Assembly: GCA_021775835.1 (NCBI GenBank)
Contig: JAJFHC010000276.1
Coordinates: forward strand, 1 to 25,190
Origin: Hyphomicrobiales bacterium
Lineage (GTDB): Bacteria > Pseudomonadota > Alphaproteobacteria > Rhizobiales > JAJFHC01
DNA length: 25,190 nt
Direction of reading: 5' to 3'
A model generated the notes under the pieces. That model was not told the DNA's origin, ran no database searches, and saw only the letters and a program-made list of their open reading frames with translations. Below, piece after piece: positions 8,532-16,566 of the stretch; within the stretch, counting starts at the first letter, position 1; every line of letters begins with the position of its first letter. The position numbers and the translations under genes are program-made.

Positions 8532-9683
8532 CTACTCGGTTGGTGGTGCCAACAGGTCGGGATCGGAAATCACGGAGTGTTCGTGCCAGTTGCCGTCCTT
8601 GACGACCTGGACCTGAACATCCTTGCGCACTTCACCTAGGGCATTGAACGAAATCTTGCCGGTGGAGACGTCAAGACTGGTCTTGGCGATCGCGTCCCTG
8701 ATTGCGGCTCGATCTTCCGTGCCGGCAGCTTGCATGGCGGCAACCACAACCTTGATGGCGGTGTGCGCGGACGCCCCGACCATGTCGGCCTTGTGACCGG
8801 CTTTCTTTTCGAACTCGGCAATGAACGACTTTGCTTCGGCGGCCTTGGAGTCCCGGTTCAGAGACGTCGTGATGATAATGCCTTCAGAGGCCGGACCTGC
8901 AATCTCGATGAACTTCTGGCTGTCATAGCCTTCCTGTCCGATGATCGGAACCGTGACGCCGGCGGCTCGCAACTGGCTGACCAGCGGGCCTGCGGTAAAG
9001 AAGTAGCCCGATGCATAGATCGCATCCGGGGCCTCCGACTTGACCTTGGCAACGATGGGCCCGAACTGGCGATCCTTGATGCCATATTCATACTCGGAGA
9101 TTACTTCAACACCGAATTTCGATGCGGCTTCCTTGAAGCCTGCTGCAAGCGATTTGCCGAAATCGTTCTTCAGGGTGATGACGGCGACCTTCTTCTTGCC
9201 GAGCATCTTGCCAATCAGTTTGGCGCCGGCCCGGCCTTGTACTTCGCCCATGAAAGAGGTGCGGAAAACGTAATTGCCCGCACGTGTGATGTCGGGGTGA
9301 ATGGCAAAGGCCGAGATGTAAGGCACCTTTGCGTCCTGGTAGACACCGGCGGCGGCCCGGGTTGCACCCGAGTAACTTCCGGAAATCCCAACAGCGACTT
9401 TGTCCTGTTCGATGAGTTTTGTGGCAATCGGCACCGATTCCTTCGGACTTGCCTGATCGTCGTAATGAATGAGTTCTATCATCTTGCCATTGATGCCGCC
9501 TGCGGCGTTGGCCTGCTCAACGGCCAGTTCGGCACCGTTGAGTGCCGACTTGCCGTCTGCGGCGGCAAAGCCCGTCAGTGGCGCGTTGAAGCCAATCTTG
9601 ACAGTGTCGGCAGCGTGAGCGCTGCTGGCAAACAGCGCCGATCCTGCGATGAGCCCGAGGGCCAGTTTGCGGAACGTTTTCAT
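8532..9683 (-). CDS. Periplasmic binding protein of the hut-linked HAAT importer
   Basis: Periplasmic type I (LivK/peripla_BP_6-like) substrate-binding protein of 383 residues. The N-terminus MKTFRKLALGLIAGSALFAS ends in SAHA|ADTVKIGF, a Sec signal peptide with an AxA cleavage site. The mature start VKIGFNAPLTG, then NAAGGINGK and HYDDQASPKE, are family hallmarks of the first lobe. The frame extends upstream, but the ATG at 9683 has a GGGAG Shine-Dalgarno and begins the signal peptide. It sits between the PhyH-type dioxygenase and livH in the hut operon. Likely ligand: histidine, urocanate or a modified histidine (inference from context). Ligand residues cannot be assigned from sequence alone. 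Confidence 0.93.
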   Translation of the reverse strand: MKTFRKLALGLIAGSALFASSAHAADTVKIGFNAPLTGFAAADGKSALNGAELAVEQANAAGGINGKMIELIHYDDQASPKESVPIATKLIEQDKVAVGISGSYSGATRAAAGVYQDAKVPYISAFAIHPDITRAGNYVFRTSFMGEVQGRAGAKLIGKMLGKKKVAVITLKNDFGKSLAAGFKEAASKFGVEVISEYEYGIKDRQFGPIVAKVKSEAPDAIYASGYFFTAGPLVSQLRAAGVTVPIIGQEGYDSQKFIEIAGPASEGIIITTSLNRDSKAAEAKSFIAEFEKKAGHKADMVGASAHTAIKVVVAAMQAAGTEDRAAIRDAIAKTSLDVSTGKISFNALGEVRKDVQVQVVKDGNWHEHSVISDPDLLAPPTE

Positions 9684-9718
9684 TTTTGTTCTCCCTTTGG
9701 TTGAAAAGACCGGCAGCC

Positions 9719-10513
9719 TCATGCGGCCGGGTAAATGATTGGAAACTGATCTCCACCGAATGGTGCGCCGTCTTCATACACGACGTCGGGAAATGCCGGC
9801 GACGTCTGGGCCGGGCGGACCACGAACCTCGCGTCATCACCGGTCCAGCGCGTTGATATGACCCGTCTTCGCACGGCTGAGTTGTTGGCCGGTGCCCCGT
9901 GGATCGTACGGAAGCTGAACGCCACCGCGTCGCCGGGCTCCATTTCCCAGCCCCGGATGTCCAGTTCGTCCCGTCTGGAAGCGACATCGGGCACTGCTTC
10001 GCTGTCATCCCCGGGAAACAGCGGCGTGCCGTCGAAACGCATGGGTCTGAAACTCTTGTCCCAGAGGTGGGATCCGGCGACGTATTCGATAGTGCGATCC
10101 CGTGAGATGGGATCGAGTGGCAACCAGAAGCTGACCGTCTGCTGGCCTTCGACCAGATAGTAGGGCTGATCCTGATGCCACGGCGTCACAACGGAGTTGC
10201 CTGGCTCCTTGACGAGAATGTGGTCGTGGAAAATCCGGGCGGTCTTGGATTTCATGAGGCTGGCAGCGATTGCACCGGCGGATGAGTTCTTTACGAAATC
10301 TCGGTAATATTCGTTGTCATTCCAGGTACAATGATCCTGGAAGAATGGGGCTGATCCATCGTCAGGACGATAGGTGCGTTCCCTGTAGGACGGGTTCGAC
10401 ATGTTCCAGTCGATGCCGTCGCGCAATGTCTTGACCCAGTCGGCAAACACACCGCTCAAAAGGACCACGCCGTCGTTCTGAAAGTTATCCACCAGATCTT
10501 GAGACAAATTCAT
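9719..10513 (-). CDS. PhyH-family Fe(II)/2-oxoglutarate dioxygenase in the hut operon
   Basis: A 264-residue protein of the phytanoyl-CoA dioxygenase family, non-haem iron enzymes that use 2-oxoglutarate and O2 to hydroxylate (or oxidatively demethylate) a substrate. The iron triad is visible: WHQD gives His113 and Asp115, and FRTIHGAPAN gives His205; RRR at 215-217 supplies the expected 2-oxoglutarate-binding Arg. The ATG at 10513 follows an AAAGGA Shine-Dalgarno; a longer frame to 10546 lacks one. It is 36 bp behind hutU and 35 bp ahead of the binding-protein gene, so it is probably co-transcribed and HutC-controlled. The standard pathway needs no oxygenase. It may process a histidine derivative taken up by the adjacent transporter. 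The substrate is unknown. Confidence 0.88.
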   Translation of the reverse strand: MNLSQDLVDNFQNDGVVLLSGVFADWVKTLRDGIDWNMSNPSYRERTYRPDDGSAPFFQDHCTWNDNEYYRDFVKNSSAGAIAASLMKSKTARIFHDHILVKEPGNSVVTPWHQDQPYYLVEGQQTVSFWLPLDPISRDRTIEYVAGSHLWDKSFRPMRFDGTPLFPGDDSEAVPDVASRRDELDIRGWEMEPGDAVAFSFRTIHGAPANNSAVRRRVISTRWTGDDARFVVRPAQTSPAFPDVVYEDGAPFGGDQFPIIYPAA

Positions 10514-10549
10514 GACTGTTCCTTTCCTCGTAAAGCCGCTCAGCATGTG

Positions 10550-12223
10550 TCATCCGAGGGACGGCAGGTTAAGCCCGTTTTCACGGGCGCAGTCGATAGC
10601 ACTGTCGTAACCGGCATCGGCGTGGCGCATGACGCCTGTGGCGGGGTCATTCCACAGAACCCGGCCAACGCGTTTTGCAGCGGCCTCGCTGCCGTCGGCG
10701 ACGATAACCATACCGGCGTGCTGGGAGAAACCCATACCGACGCCGCCGCCGTGGTGTAATGAGACCCAGGTGGCGCCGGATGCGGTGTTGAGGAGGGCGT
10801 TGAGCAATGGCCAGTCGGAAACAGCGTCGGAGCCGTCCTTCATGTCCTCGGTTTCGCGGTTGGGGCTGGCAACCGAGCCTGAATCCAGATGGTCCCGCCC
10901 GATCACGACCGGTGCCGACAGTTCACCATTGGCAACCATTTCGTTGAAAGCGAGTCCCAGGCGGTGACGCTGACCAAGGCCGACCCAGCAAATACGCGAC
11001 GGCAACCCCTGGAAGTGAATGCGTTCGCGTGCCATGTCGAGCCAGTTGTGCAGGTGCGGGTCGTCGGGGATCAGTTCCTTGACCTTGGCATCGGTGCGAT
11101 AGATGTCTTCCGGGTCCCCGGACAGGGCTGCCCACCGGAACGGCCCGATGCCGCGGCAGAACAGGGGGCGGATGTAGGCAGGAACAAAACCCGGAAAATC
11201 GAAGGCATTGTCAACGCCCGTTTCCTTGGCCATCTGGCGGATGTTGTTGCCATAGTCGAAAGTGGCGACACCCTGTTCGTGGAAATCGAGCATGGCGCGG
11301 ACATGAACAGCCATGGATTCCTTGGCGGCCCTGGTGGTGCCTTCGGGATCGCTCTCGCGGCGTTGTTCCCATTGTGACAGCGACCAGCCTGACGGCAGGT
11401 AGCCGTTCAACGGGTCATGGGCGCTGGTTTGATCTGTCACCACATCGGGCTTGACGCCGCGTTCCACCAGTTCGGGGAAAACATCGGCTGCATTCCCCAA
11501 CAGTCCAACAGAAATCGGTTTACCAGTGTTGCGGGCGTCATCCATCAGCGCCAGTGCTTCGTCCAAATCGTTTGCCTGGCGATCAAGATAGCCGGTGCGC
11601 AGTCGCATCTCGATGCGGCTCGGTTGGCACTCCACGGCGAGCATCGAGGCGCCGGCCATGGTCGCGGCAAGCGGTTGTGCGCCGCCCATGCCGCCGAGAC
11701 CGCCCGTGAGTATCCATTTGCCTTTCAGATCGCCGTCAAAATGCCTGCGGCCCACTTCGACGAAGGTGTCGTAGGTGCCCTGAACGATGCCCTGACTGCC
11801 AATGTATATCCATGAGCCCGCCGTCATCTGTCCGTACATCATGAGCCCTGCACGGTCGAGATGATGAAAGTGCTCCCAAGTTGCCCAATTTGGGACAAGG
11901 TTTGAGTTGGCTATCAGGACACGCGGCGCGTCGGCATGGGTTTTGAACACTCCGACCGGTTTGCCGGACTGGACCAGGAGCGTTTCATCTTCTTCGAGAG
12001 ACCGCAGAGACGACACGATTGCATCGAAACACTCCCAGTTCCTCGCGGCCCGGCCGATGCCGCCATAGACAACAAGTTCCTGGGGCCGTTCAGCGACGTC
12101 TGCGTCCAGGTTGTTCATCAGCATCCGCATTGCGGCTTCTGTCGTCCAGCTCTTGCAGGTCAGGTCCGGTCCATGGGGGGATTTGATGTCTCGGGTGTTG
12201 TCGGTGCGTGTTGTTGTGGTCAT
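10550..12223 (-). CDS. hutU: Urocanate hydratase (HutU)
   Basis: Urocanase adds water to urocanate to give 4-imidazolone-5-propionate, using tightly bound NAD+ as electrophile (step 2). The 557-residue protein is the usual length and carries the urocanase hallmarks: [14 protein letters not shown] and [13 protein letters not shown] near the N-terminus, the NAD-binding loop [13 protein letters not shown], and [17 protein letters not shown] with the conserved active-site Cys. Its ATG overlaps the hutC stop as ATGA (12220-12223), and no separate Shine-Dalgarno is seen, so translation is probably coupled to hutC. The conserved motifs begin well upstream of the next Met, so the long start is needed. 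Confidence 0.97.
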   Translation of the reverse strand: MTTTTRTDNTRDIKSPHGPDLTCKSWTTEAAMRMLMNNLDADVAERPQELVVYGGIGRAARNWECFDAIVSSLRSLEEDETLLVQSGKPVGVFKTHADAPRVLIANSNLVPNWATWEHFHHLDRAGLMMYGQMTAGSWIYIGSQGIVQGTYDTFVEVGRRHFDGDLKGKWILTGGLGGMGGAQPLAATMAGASMLAVECQPSRIEMRLRTGYLDRQANDLDEALALMDDARNTGKPISVGLLGNAADVFPELVERGVKPDVVTDQTSAHDPLNGYLPSGWSLSQWEQRRESDPEGTTRAAKESMAVHVRAMLDFHEQGVATFDYGNNIRQMAKETGVDNAFDFPGFVPAYIRPLFCRGIGPFRWAALSGDPEDIYRTDAKVKELIPDDPHLHNWLDMARERIHFQGLPSRICWVGLGQRHRLGLAFNEMVANGELSAPVVIGRDHLDSGSVASPNRETEDMKDGSDAVSDWPLLNALLNTASGATWVSLHHGGGVGMGFSQHAGMVIVADGSEAAAKRVGRVLWNDPATGVMRHADAGYDSAIDCARENGLNLPSLG

Positions 12224-12990
12224 GTGGAGGCAACTTCTCTTTTGATCACGGATTGCAGAACGGGGTAGGGGGATGCGTCGTCGTCGGCGCTGAAACGTGT
12301 GCCAAGGCGATAGCGGCTGGCGGGATGTGTCAGCCAGGCGCGCGAAGCAACCATGCCGCGCGACCAGGTTTTTCGATGGAGCAGCAAACAGGGAGCCTCG
12401 GCATTTATTTCAAGCAGCTTGCTGGTCTCACGATCGGGCAGAACAGCATCGACGATATGTTCCACGTCCGTGACCGGCGCTACATTCATCAGATATTCGT
12501 TGGGTGTCGTAGTATGGAAATCTATTGTCAGGTAGTCGGGTGCAACTGCGGGATTTACCAGACGGTCTTCAAGCTGAATCGGCACCGTGTTCTCACGGTG
12601 CACGATAAGGGAGTGGAAGATTGCCGTGCCGACGGGGATATTCAGATGGGCTGCCTGCTCGTCGTCAGCTTGAGCTTCGTTCACGAATTTCACGTCGCAA
12701 TCGTAACGGCCCTGCCGCGCCCTTATCTCATCGGCGATGTTCCGGATTTCGAGCAGCTCCACCTGCGGACGGGGATCGGTAACGAAAGTGCCCAGCCCCT
12801 GGACCCGACGCAGTCGGCCCTGGGACGTCAGTTCCCGGACCGCACGGTTCACGGTCATTCGGCTGACACCGAGTTCGGCCACAAGTTCATGTTCTGACGG
12901 GACGCGCTGATCGACCGCCCAGATGCCGCTGTCGATGCGGTCAAGGATATGATTCTGAACCTGTTGGTAACGCGGAATGGTTTCATCCAT
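12220..12990 (-). CDS. hutC: Histidine utilisation repressor HutC (GntR/HutC family)
   Basis: A 256-residue transcription factor: N-terminal GntR winged helix-turn-helix (about residues 5-72, with [20 protein letters not shown] and the wing RVQGLGTFV) and a C-terminal UTRA effector domain (about 90-245), the HutC architecture. In characterised systems HutC is released from DNA by urocanate. The frame stays open to 13098, but the ATG at 12990 follows an AGGGAG Shine-Dalgarno and begins [15 protein letters not shown] as in the family. The extra codons would translate the two operators upstream. It heads the operon with hutU (ATGA overlap) and is therefore likely self-regulated through the sites at 13041-13076. 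Confidence 0.94.
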   Translation of the reverse strand: MDETIPRYQQVQNHILDRIDSGIWAVDQRVPSEHELVAELGVSRMTVNRAVRELTSQGRLRRVQGLGTFVTDPRPQVELLEIRNIADEIRARQGRYDCDVKFVNEAQADDEQAAHLNIPVGTAIFHSLIVHRENTVPIQLEDRLVNPAVAPDYLTIDFHTTTPNEYLMNVAPVTDVEHIVDAVLPDRETSKLLEINAEAPCLLLHRKTWSRGMVASRAWLTHPASRYRLGTRFSADDDASPYPVLQSVIKREVAST

Positions 12991-13032
12991 ACCGTGATGC
13001 TCCCTGAAGCGTTTGGCCAGATTATCGTCTGG

Positions 13033-13062
13033 ATTATCGCCTGTATATACAATCGATGTCCA
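13033..13062 (-). promoter_or_regulatory. Candidate sigma-70 promoter of the hutC-hutU-transporter operon
   Basis: Read leftwards, TGGACA (13057-13062) and GATAAT (13033-13038) are separated by 18 bp, each with five of six matches to the consensus hexamers. One operator palindrome fills the spacer and another abuts the -35 element, which supports this placement. The leader to the hutC ATG would be roughly 35 bases. Confidence 0.6.
13041..13052. promoter_or_regulatory. HutC operator 1 upstream of hutC
   Basis: CTGTATATACAA contains the perfect TGTATATACA core and differs from the 12-bp palindrome at 1334 by one base. It lies inside the 18-bp spacer of the proposed hutC promoter, where a bound repressor would exclude RNA polymerase. 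Its centre is 23 bp from that of the second site, about two helical turns. Confidence 0.85.
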
Positions 13063-13076
13063 CTTGTATATACAAG
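13063..13076. promoter_or_regulatory. HutC operator 2 upstream of hutC
   Basis: CTTGTATATACAAG is a perfect 14-bp palindrome containing the same TTGTATATACAA word found between hutI and hutF. It directly abuts the proposed -35 element (13057-13062) on its upstream side. The paired sites suggest cooperative repression of the operon that carries hutC itself. Confidence 0.88.
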
Positions 13077-13139
13077 ATGCATTGCCCAGGAACAACAAGG
13101 TATCCGGGCTGATACGTGGCTCAGTGAACAGATGCGAAA

Positions 13140-13718
13140 TCAGTTTGTTTTCATGCGCGTCAACACAACGGCAAGCTTGGCGTTGTCAAAAGGCATAAGC
13201 GACGTGTTGGCAGGGTCCGTGATCACCGAGATGAGCTTCTCTCTTGTCTCGGTAAGCGCAACCGATGAGGTCCCGTATGAACGGCTAACAGTCCCTTTAA
13301 GCTTTCTGTCTTCGACAAGTGCGGCAAAAGCGTCGGGATCCATCTGTGCTACTTCAAGCCGGTCAGGTCCGGCAAAGCGATAGGCAACCAAAATCTGTCC
13401 GTCGTCTTGATTTGCCTTCAGATTCAGAAAGGTCCGGTTTCCCAGCGTGGTAGTCCAGGCCTCCATGAGGCCAGGCTCTCGGCCCGGGTCCTTGTCCTTG
13501 AGGGTCAGGGTCAGAACGTTGTTGGGATAACTCCTGTCTCGGGTAACGATTACATGGCCTCCGGGAGCGCCGCCGTCCCGGGTCTTGGGCAACCAGGACC
13601 CCAGCAGTCGTTCGTCGACGCTGGAGGATCTGGGGTCGGATAGAAAGACGTCCGTTTCCACGATGCATCCCGATAACAGGGCGCAGGCGAAAACCAGCGA
13701 AAAAAACCTTGTGAACAT
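13140..13718 (-). CDS. Hypothetical lipoprotein
   Basis: A 192-residue protein of unrecognised family. The N-terminus MFTRFFSLVFACALLSGC is a lipoprotein signal with lipobox LLSGC (Cys18 the lipidated residue); residues after it (IVETD) do not carry the +2 Asp inner-membrane retention signal, so outer-membrane anchoring is possible. The body is mixed polar/hydrophobic with a conserved-looking 'DERLLGSWLPKT' opening, reminiscent of small beta-rich lipoproteins that begin with 'LLGxW', but no function can be assigned. The ATG follows AGGGA at seven-base spacing. It is upstream of hutC on the same strand with no clear terminator between, so some read-through into hutC is possible. Its promoter must lie in the AT-rich stretch to its right. 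Confidence 0.8.
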   Translation of the reverse strand: MFTRFFSLVFACALLSGCIVETDVFLSDPRSSSVDERLLGSWLPKTRDGGAPGGHVIVTRDRSYPNNVLTLTLKDKDPGREPGLMEAWTTTLGNRTFLNLKANQDDGQILVAYRFAGPDRLEVAQMDPDAFAALVEDRKLKGTVSRSYGTSSVALTETREKLISVITDPANTSLMPFDNAKLAVVLTRMKTN

Positions 13719-14194
13719 GATTGGTTCCCTGATGAAAAGTCCTGTGACGTATGGATATCACAACATCGACGAATTTTGCCGACTTCGACGTTCTCTACAT
13801 AAATTATGTTATATTGAAGAATGTAAGGCTCAATTTGTGTATTTATAAAAGTAAGTTACAAACAATATGTCAAATTCATGATTTTTATGATTATAAAATG
13901 AACAAAAATTGGCATTTTTGTGGCAATAATATTTAATTTCTACGGCTTGTTTCTGTTTTTTTATTGTATTAACCTGAATTACGAGCCTTTTTTGATGCGG
14001 CGTGAGAGTGCGATGTTGCTTTGTACTTGTTGTCTCGGTGGGCAGCGGGTGGTTGCAGTGCCACAGAAAGCGGGAACGTGTGGTCAGGAGTACCGAAATC
14101 CGGGGGGGTGGTGCTGTTGGCAAAGTGAAGAGTGACGCACTCAAGCGTTTTTGGGGTGGTGCCCTGAAGAGGTGCCAGCGATTGGGAGAACCAA
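13719..14194. other. AT-rich gene-free stretch between divergent genes
   Basis: No convincing gene is present here. Positions 13801-13980 hold 40 G/C in 180 bases (22%, counted by hand), far below the surrounding coding DNA, with many A and T runs and an imperfect palindrome at 13875-13902 (TTCAT...ATGAA around ATTTTTAT/ATAAAAT). From about 14000 the sequence becomes GC-rich and leads to a GGGAG Shine-Dalgarno before the ATG at 14195. The stretch must carry the promoters of the lipoprotein (left) and the LysM protein (right). Its composition suits binding by a xenogeneic silencer-type protein, or it may be foreign DNA. Confidence 0.7.
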
Positions 14195-15271
14195 ATGTTT
14201 CGAGTATTTTGTAAGGTAATTTTGGCCGGAGTTGCAGTATTCCTGATGTCCTACACAACAGGTCACGCGCAGACCTGCGGCAAGGCCTATAAGATAAGAG
14301 GCGGCGACTCGCTATTTGCGATTGCCAATAGGACCTATAAAGACGGTTTTCAATGGACCGTCATTTATAACGCGAACCAGTCAGTGCTGGGGAGCGATCC
14401 TGCAAGGATATTCCCCGGAACACGCATCAGAGTGCCATGCATCGATGGTTCGCGACCAGCGCCGGAAGTGACCGCCACCGCGGAACCAGTCCCTGCGGCG
14501 GCTTCGCCAACGACATCATCGCTGCTGCTTGTCACGGCCAGTGATTACGAGCCGTACACGGATGAAAAGCTGCCCCAGGGCGGCCTTGTCACCGATTTGC
14601 TCTCAACGGCATTCAAGAAACGGAATAAGGAGCACGGCGGACCGAAGGTCAATATTTCCTGGGTCAACGACTGGTCGGCCCATCTGCCATTGGCAATTGC
14701 CAACAAATTTGACGGTGTTTTCCCTTGGTACCGACCGGATTGTGAAGCATCGGAACTGGTCGGCGATGCGAAGTACCGGTGCGGCAATTTTAAGTTTTCC
14801 CAACCTGTTTTCCAGGTGTTGATCCTGCTCTTCGTAAAGAGCGACTCGGACCTGAAATTTGAATCGGACAGTGAAATTATCGGCAAGACCCTGTGTCGCC
14901 CCAAAGGATACTTCTCGTTCGACTTCGATCAGAAGGGACGTAACTGGTTGGCCGACGGCAAGGTAAAGCTGGCCCGGCCGGTTACCGTGGCAGAGTGTTT
15001 TGAAATGCTCGACAAGGGCGAGGTCGACGCCGTCTCCATGAACGAAATAACGGGGAAAGATGCGATCAACGATCTCAAACTCGGAGGCAAGGTCGTCGTC
15101 CTCAAGCGTCCCATGTCCGTGGTGGGCCTGCACGTGTTGACGTCCAAGACCAATCCTCAAGGCGACAAACTGATCGAGCATGTGAACAAGGCCGTCGCCT
15201 CTTTGAGAGAAAGCGGCGAATACGATGCGCTTGTCGAGAAGCATCTTGCGCCGTACTGGCAATTGAACTGA
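14195..15271 (+). CDS. LysM domain fused to a periplasmic solute-binding domain
   Basis: A 358-residue exported protein. Residues 1-26 are a Sec signal peptide ending GHAQ. Residues about 32-81 form one LysM domain (YKIRGGDSLFAIANRTY, then WTVIYNANQ and RIFPGTRIRVP), flanked by Cys28 and Cys82, which could form a disulfide. A Pro/Ala-rich linker (about 86-106) leads to a type II solute-binding domain (about 108-358, opening LLLVTASDYEPYTDEKLPQGGL and similar to the SBP_bac_3/PAAT-type binding proteins). LysM binds peptidoglycan glycan, so the binding domain may be tethered to the cell wall. No permease or ATPase gene is nearby. The ATG follows GGGAG at six-base spacing. A TAXI-type binding protein follows on the same strand. 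Role unknown: possibly sensing rather than transport. Confidence 0.88.
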   Translation: MFRVFCKVILAGVAVFLMSYTTGHAQTCGKAYKIRGGDSLFAIANRTYKDGFQWTVIYNANQSVLGSDPARIFPGTRIRVPCIDGSRPAPEVTATAEPVPAAASPTTSSLLLVTASDYEPYTDEKLPQGGLVTDLLSTAFKKRNKEHGGPKVNISWVNDWSAHLPLAIANKFDGVFPWYRPDCEASELVGDAKYRCGNFKFSQPVFQVLILLFVKSDSDLKFESDSEIIGKTLCRPKGYFSFDFDQKGRNWLADGKVKLARPVTVAECFEMLDKGEVDAVSMNEITGKDAINDLKLGGKVVVLKRPMSVVGLHVLTSKTNPQGDKLIEHVNKAVASLRESGEYDALVEKHLAPYWQLN

Positions 15272-15400
15272 TTGACCGAAGCCTCGGCGGCATAGATGAA
15301 CAAACTGAACAGCGCCATGGGCACGATCGAACGAGGTCGTTGGAGGCTGGTAGGTATTTCAAGTTCCAAAAAACAACAAGCCGAACTGAAGGAGGAATCG

Positions 15401-16507
15401 GTGACCCTAAATTTCCGTACGAGCACGTTTTCAGCGCTCTGTTTGCTTGCCGCCTTTTGGGGTCTCCCAAACGTCGAACAAGCAGCCGCCCAGTCCGGGG
15501 AGCAGTACGCTCCGATAACGATCGTGTCGGGCAGCATCGACGGATCAAACAAGCGTTTCGTAAGTGATATTGAGTCGATCGTCCGGACCAAAAGCAACAT
15601 GCTCATGGCGCCGATCTTCGGACTTGGTTCGGCCCAGGATGTCATGAACCTTGTGTATACCCGGCAGGTTGAAGTCGGGATGATCCATGCCGATGTTCTC
15701 AATGCGGCGAAACGTCAGAAAAGCCTGTATCCTGATGTCGAGAAATACATTCGTCTCATTTCCTGGGTCTCCCACGATGAAATTCACATCATCGCCGGCC
15801 GCGACATTCGCGACATATCGGAACTGGCCAACAAGGTCGTCAATTTCGGTCCAGGCACAGAACAGATTGTCTCCACCCCTTACATGCTCTTTGAGGCACT
15901 GAACATCCCGGTTCATCGGGTGGCCTTGAGCCAGTCCGATGCGATCAAGAGGATAAAGAGCGGTGAAATCGCTGCGACGGTCATCGCTGCAGCCAAACCT
16001 CATGCCACTGTAGGCAGGCTTTCGGCAAAGGACGGACTGCACATCCTGCCGATCAAGATGACCGACCGACTCGGGCAATCTTATGTGCCCATGCAGCTTC
16101 AAAACTCAGACTATCCGGATCTTGTCGAAAAAGGAAAGCCGATTGATACAGTAGCCGTGACCAGCGTTCTGATCACGTCAAACTGGCCCAAGAGCAATCG
16201 CCGCTACCGCAAGCTGTCGGCATTCGTCGAGACCTTGTTCACCAATGCCGACACTCTCAAGGGCAAGCGTTATCATCCAAAGTGGCGTGACGCCAACTTT
16301 GCCACTAAGCTGGAAGGCTGGACCCATTTTGCGCCCGCCGAAGCGCTGCTTGCCAGGGGAACCTCGCCTGACCAACCGGTAAAGGAGATCAGGCGTCAGT
16401 TCGAAGAATTCCTGGAAGCGACGGGGCAGGGTGAAGGTCTGGGCGCTGCGGCGATCGAAAAAATGTTCATTCAGTTCCAGGCATGGCGTCAGCAACAGAC
16501 ACAATGA
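15401..16507 (+). CDS. TAXI-family TRAP-type solute-binding protein (orphan)
   Basis: A 368-residue periplasmic protein of the TAXI (TRAP-associated extracytoplasmic immunogenic)/NMT1-like group. The signature is the opening ITIVSGSIDGSNKRFVSDIE, then IFGLGSAQDVMNLVYTRQVEVGMIHADV, and a Gly-rich VVNFGPGTEQIVSTPYMLFE segment. The frame is open from 15296, but the GTG at 15401 has a GGAGG Shine-Dalgarno with ideal spacing and starts a signal peptide (RTSTFSALCLLAAFWG, ending AAAQ); the upstream part is charged and fits no signal. TAXI proteins normally work with DctQM-type membrane proteins, and none is seen here. It lies 129 bp after the LysM/SBP gene on the same strand and convergent with the aldo/keto reductase. 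Confidence 0.87.
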   Translation: MTLNFRTSTFSALCLLAAFWGLPNVEQAAAQSGEQYAPITIVSGSIDGSNKRFVSDIESIVRTKSNMLMAPIFGLGSAQDVMNLVYTRQVEVGMIHADVLNAAKRQKSLYPDVEKYIRLISWVSHDEIHIIAGRDIRDISELANKVVNFGPGTEQIVSTPYMLFEALNIPVHRVALSQSDAIKRIKSGEIAATVIAAAKPHATVGRLSAKDGLHILPIKMTDRLGQSYVPMQLQNSDYPDLVEKGKPIDTVAVTSVLITSNWPKSNRRYRKLSAFVETLFTNADTLKGKRYHPKWRDANFATKLEGWTHFAPAEALLARGTSPDQPVKEIRRQFEEFLEATGQGEGLGAAAIEKMFIQFQAWRQQQTQ

Positions 16508-16566
16508 TCGGTGACCGTGATCTGCGCCTGTCTGTCTTGTAGACCGGTGTCTTCTTCTCAATTCGG

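Noticed and set aside
12991..13098. 36-codon N-terminal extension of HutC
   Set aside because: The extra codons translate both operators and the putative promoter; the ATG at 12990 has AGGGAG and the family start.
13100..13115. GTATC...GATAC hairpin between the lipoprotein gene and hutC
   Set aside because: Only five base pairs and no T-run, too weak to call as the lipoprotein terminator.
13830..14258. Leftward open frame of 142 codons across the AT-rich stretch
   Set aside because: It overlaps the start of the LysM gene, has no ribosome site or recognisable domain, and its content changes with the base composition along its length.
15296..15400. 35-codon extension of the TAXI protein
   Set aside because: It would put a charged segment before the signal peptide, while the GTG at 15401 has an ideal GGAGG site.
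16535..16560. AGAC-CGGT-GTCT hairpin between the TAXI and aldo/keto reductase genes as terminator
   Set aside because: A four-base stem followed by a mixed C/T tract is too weak to call.
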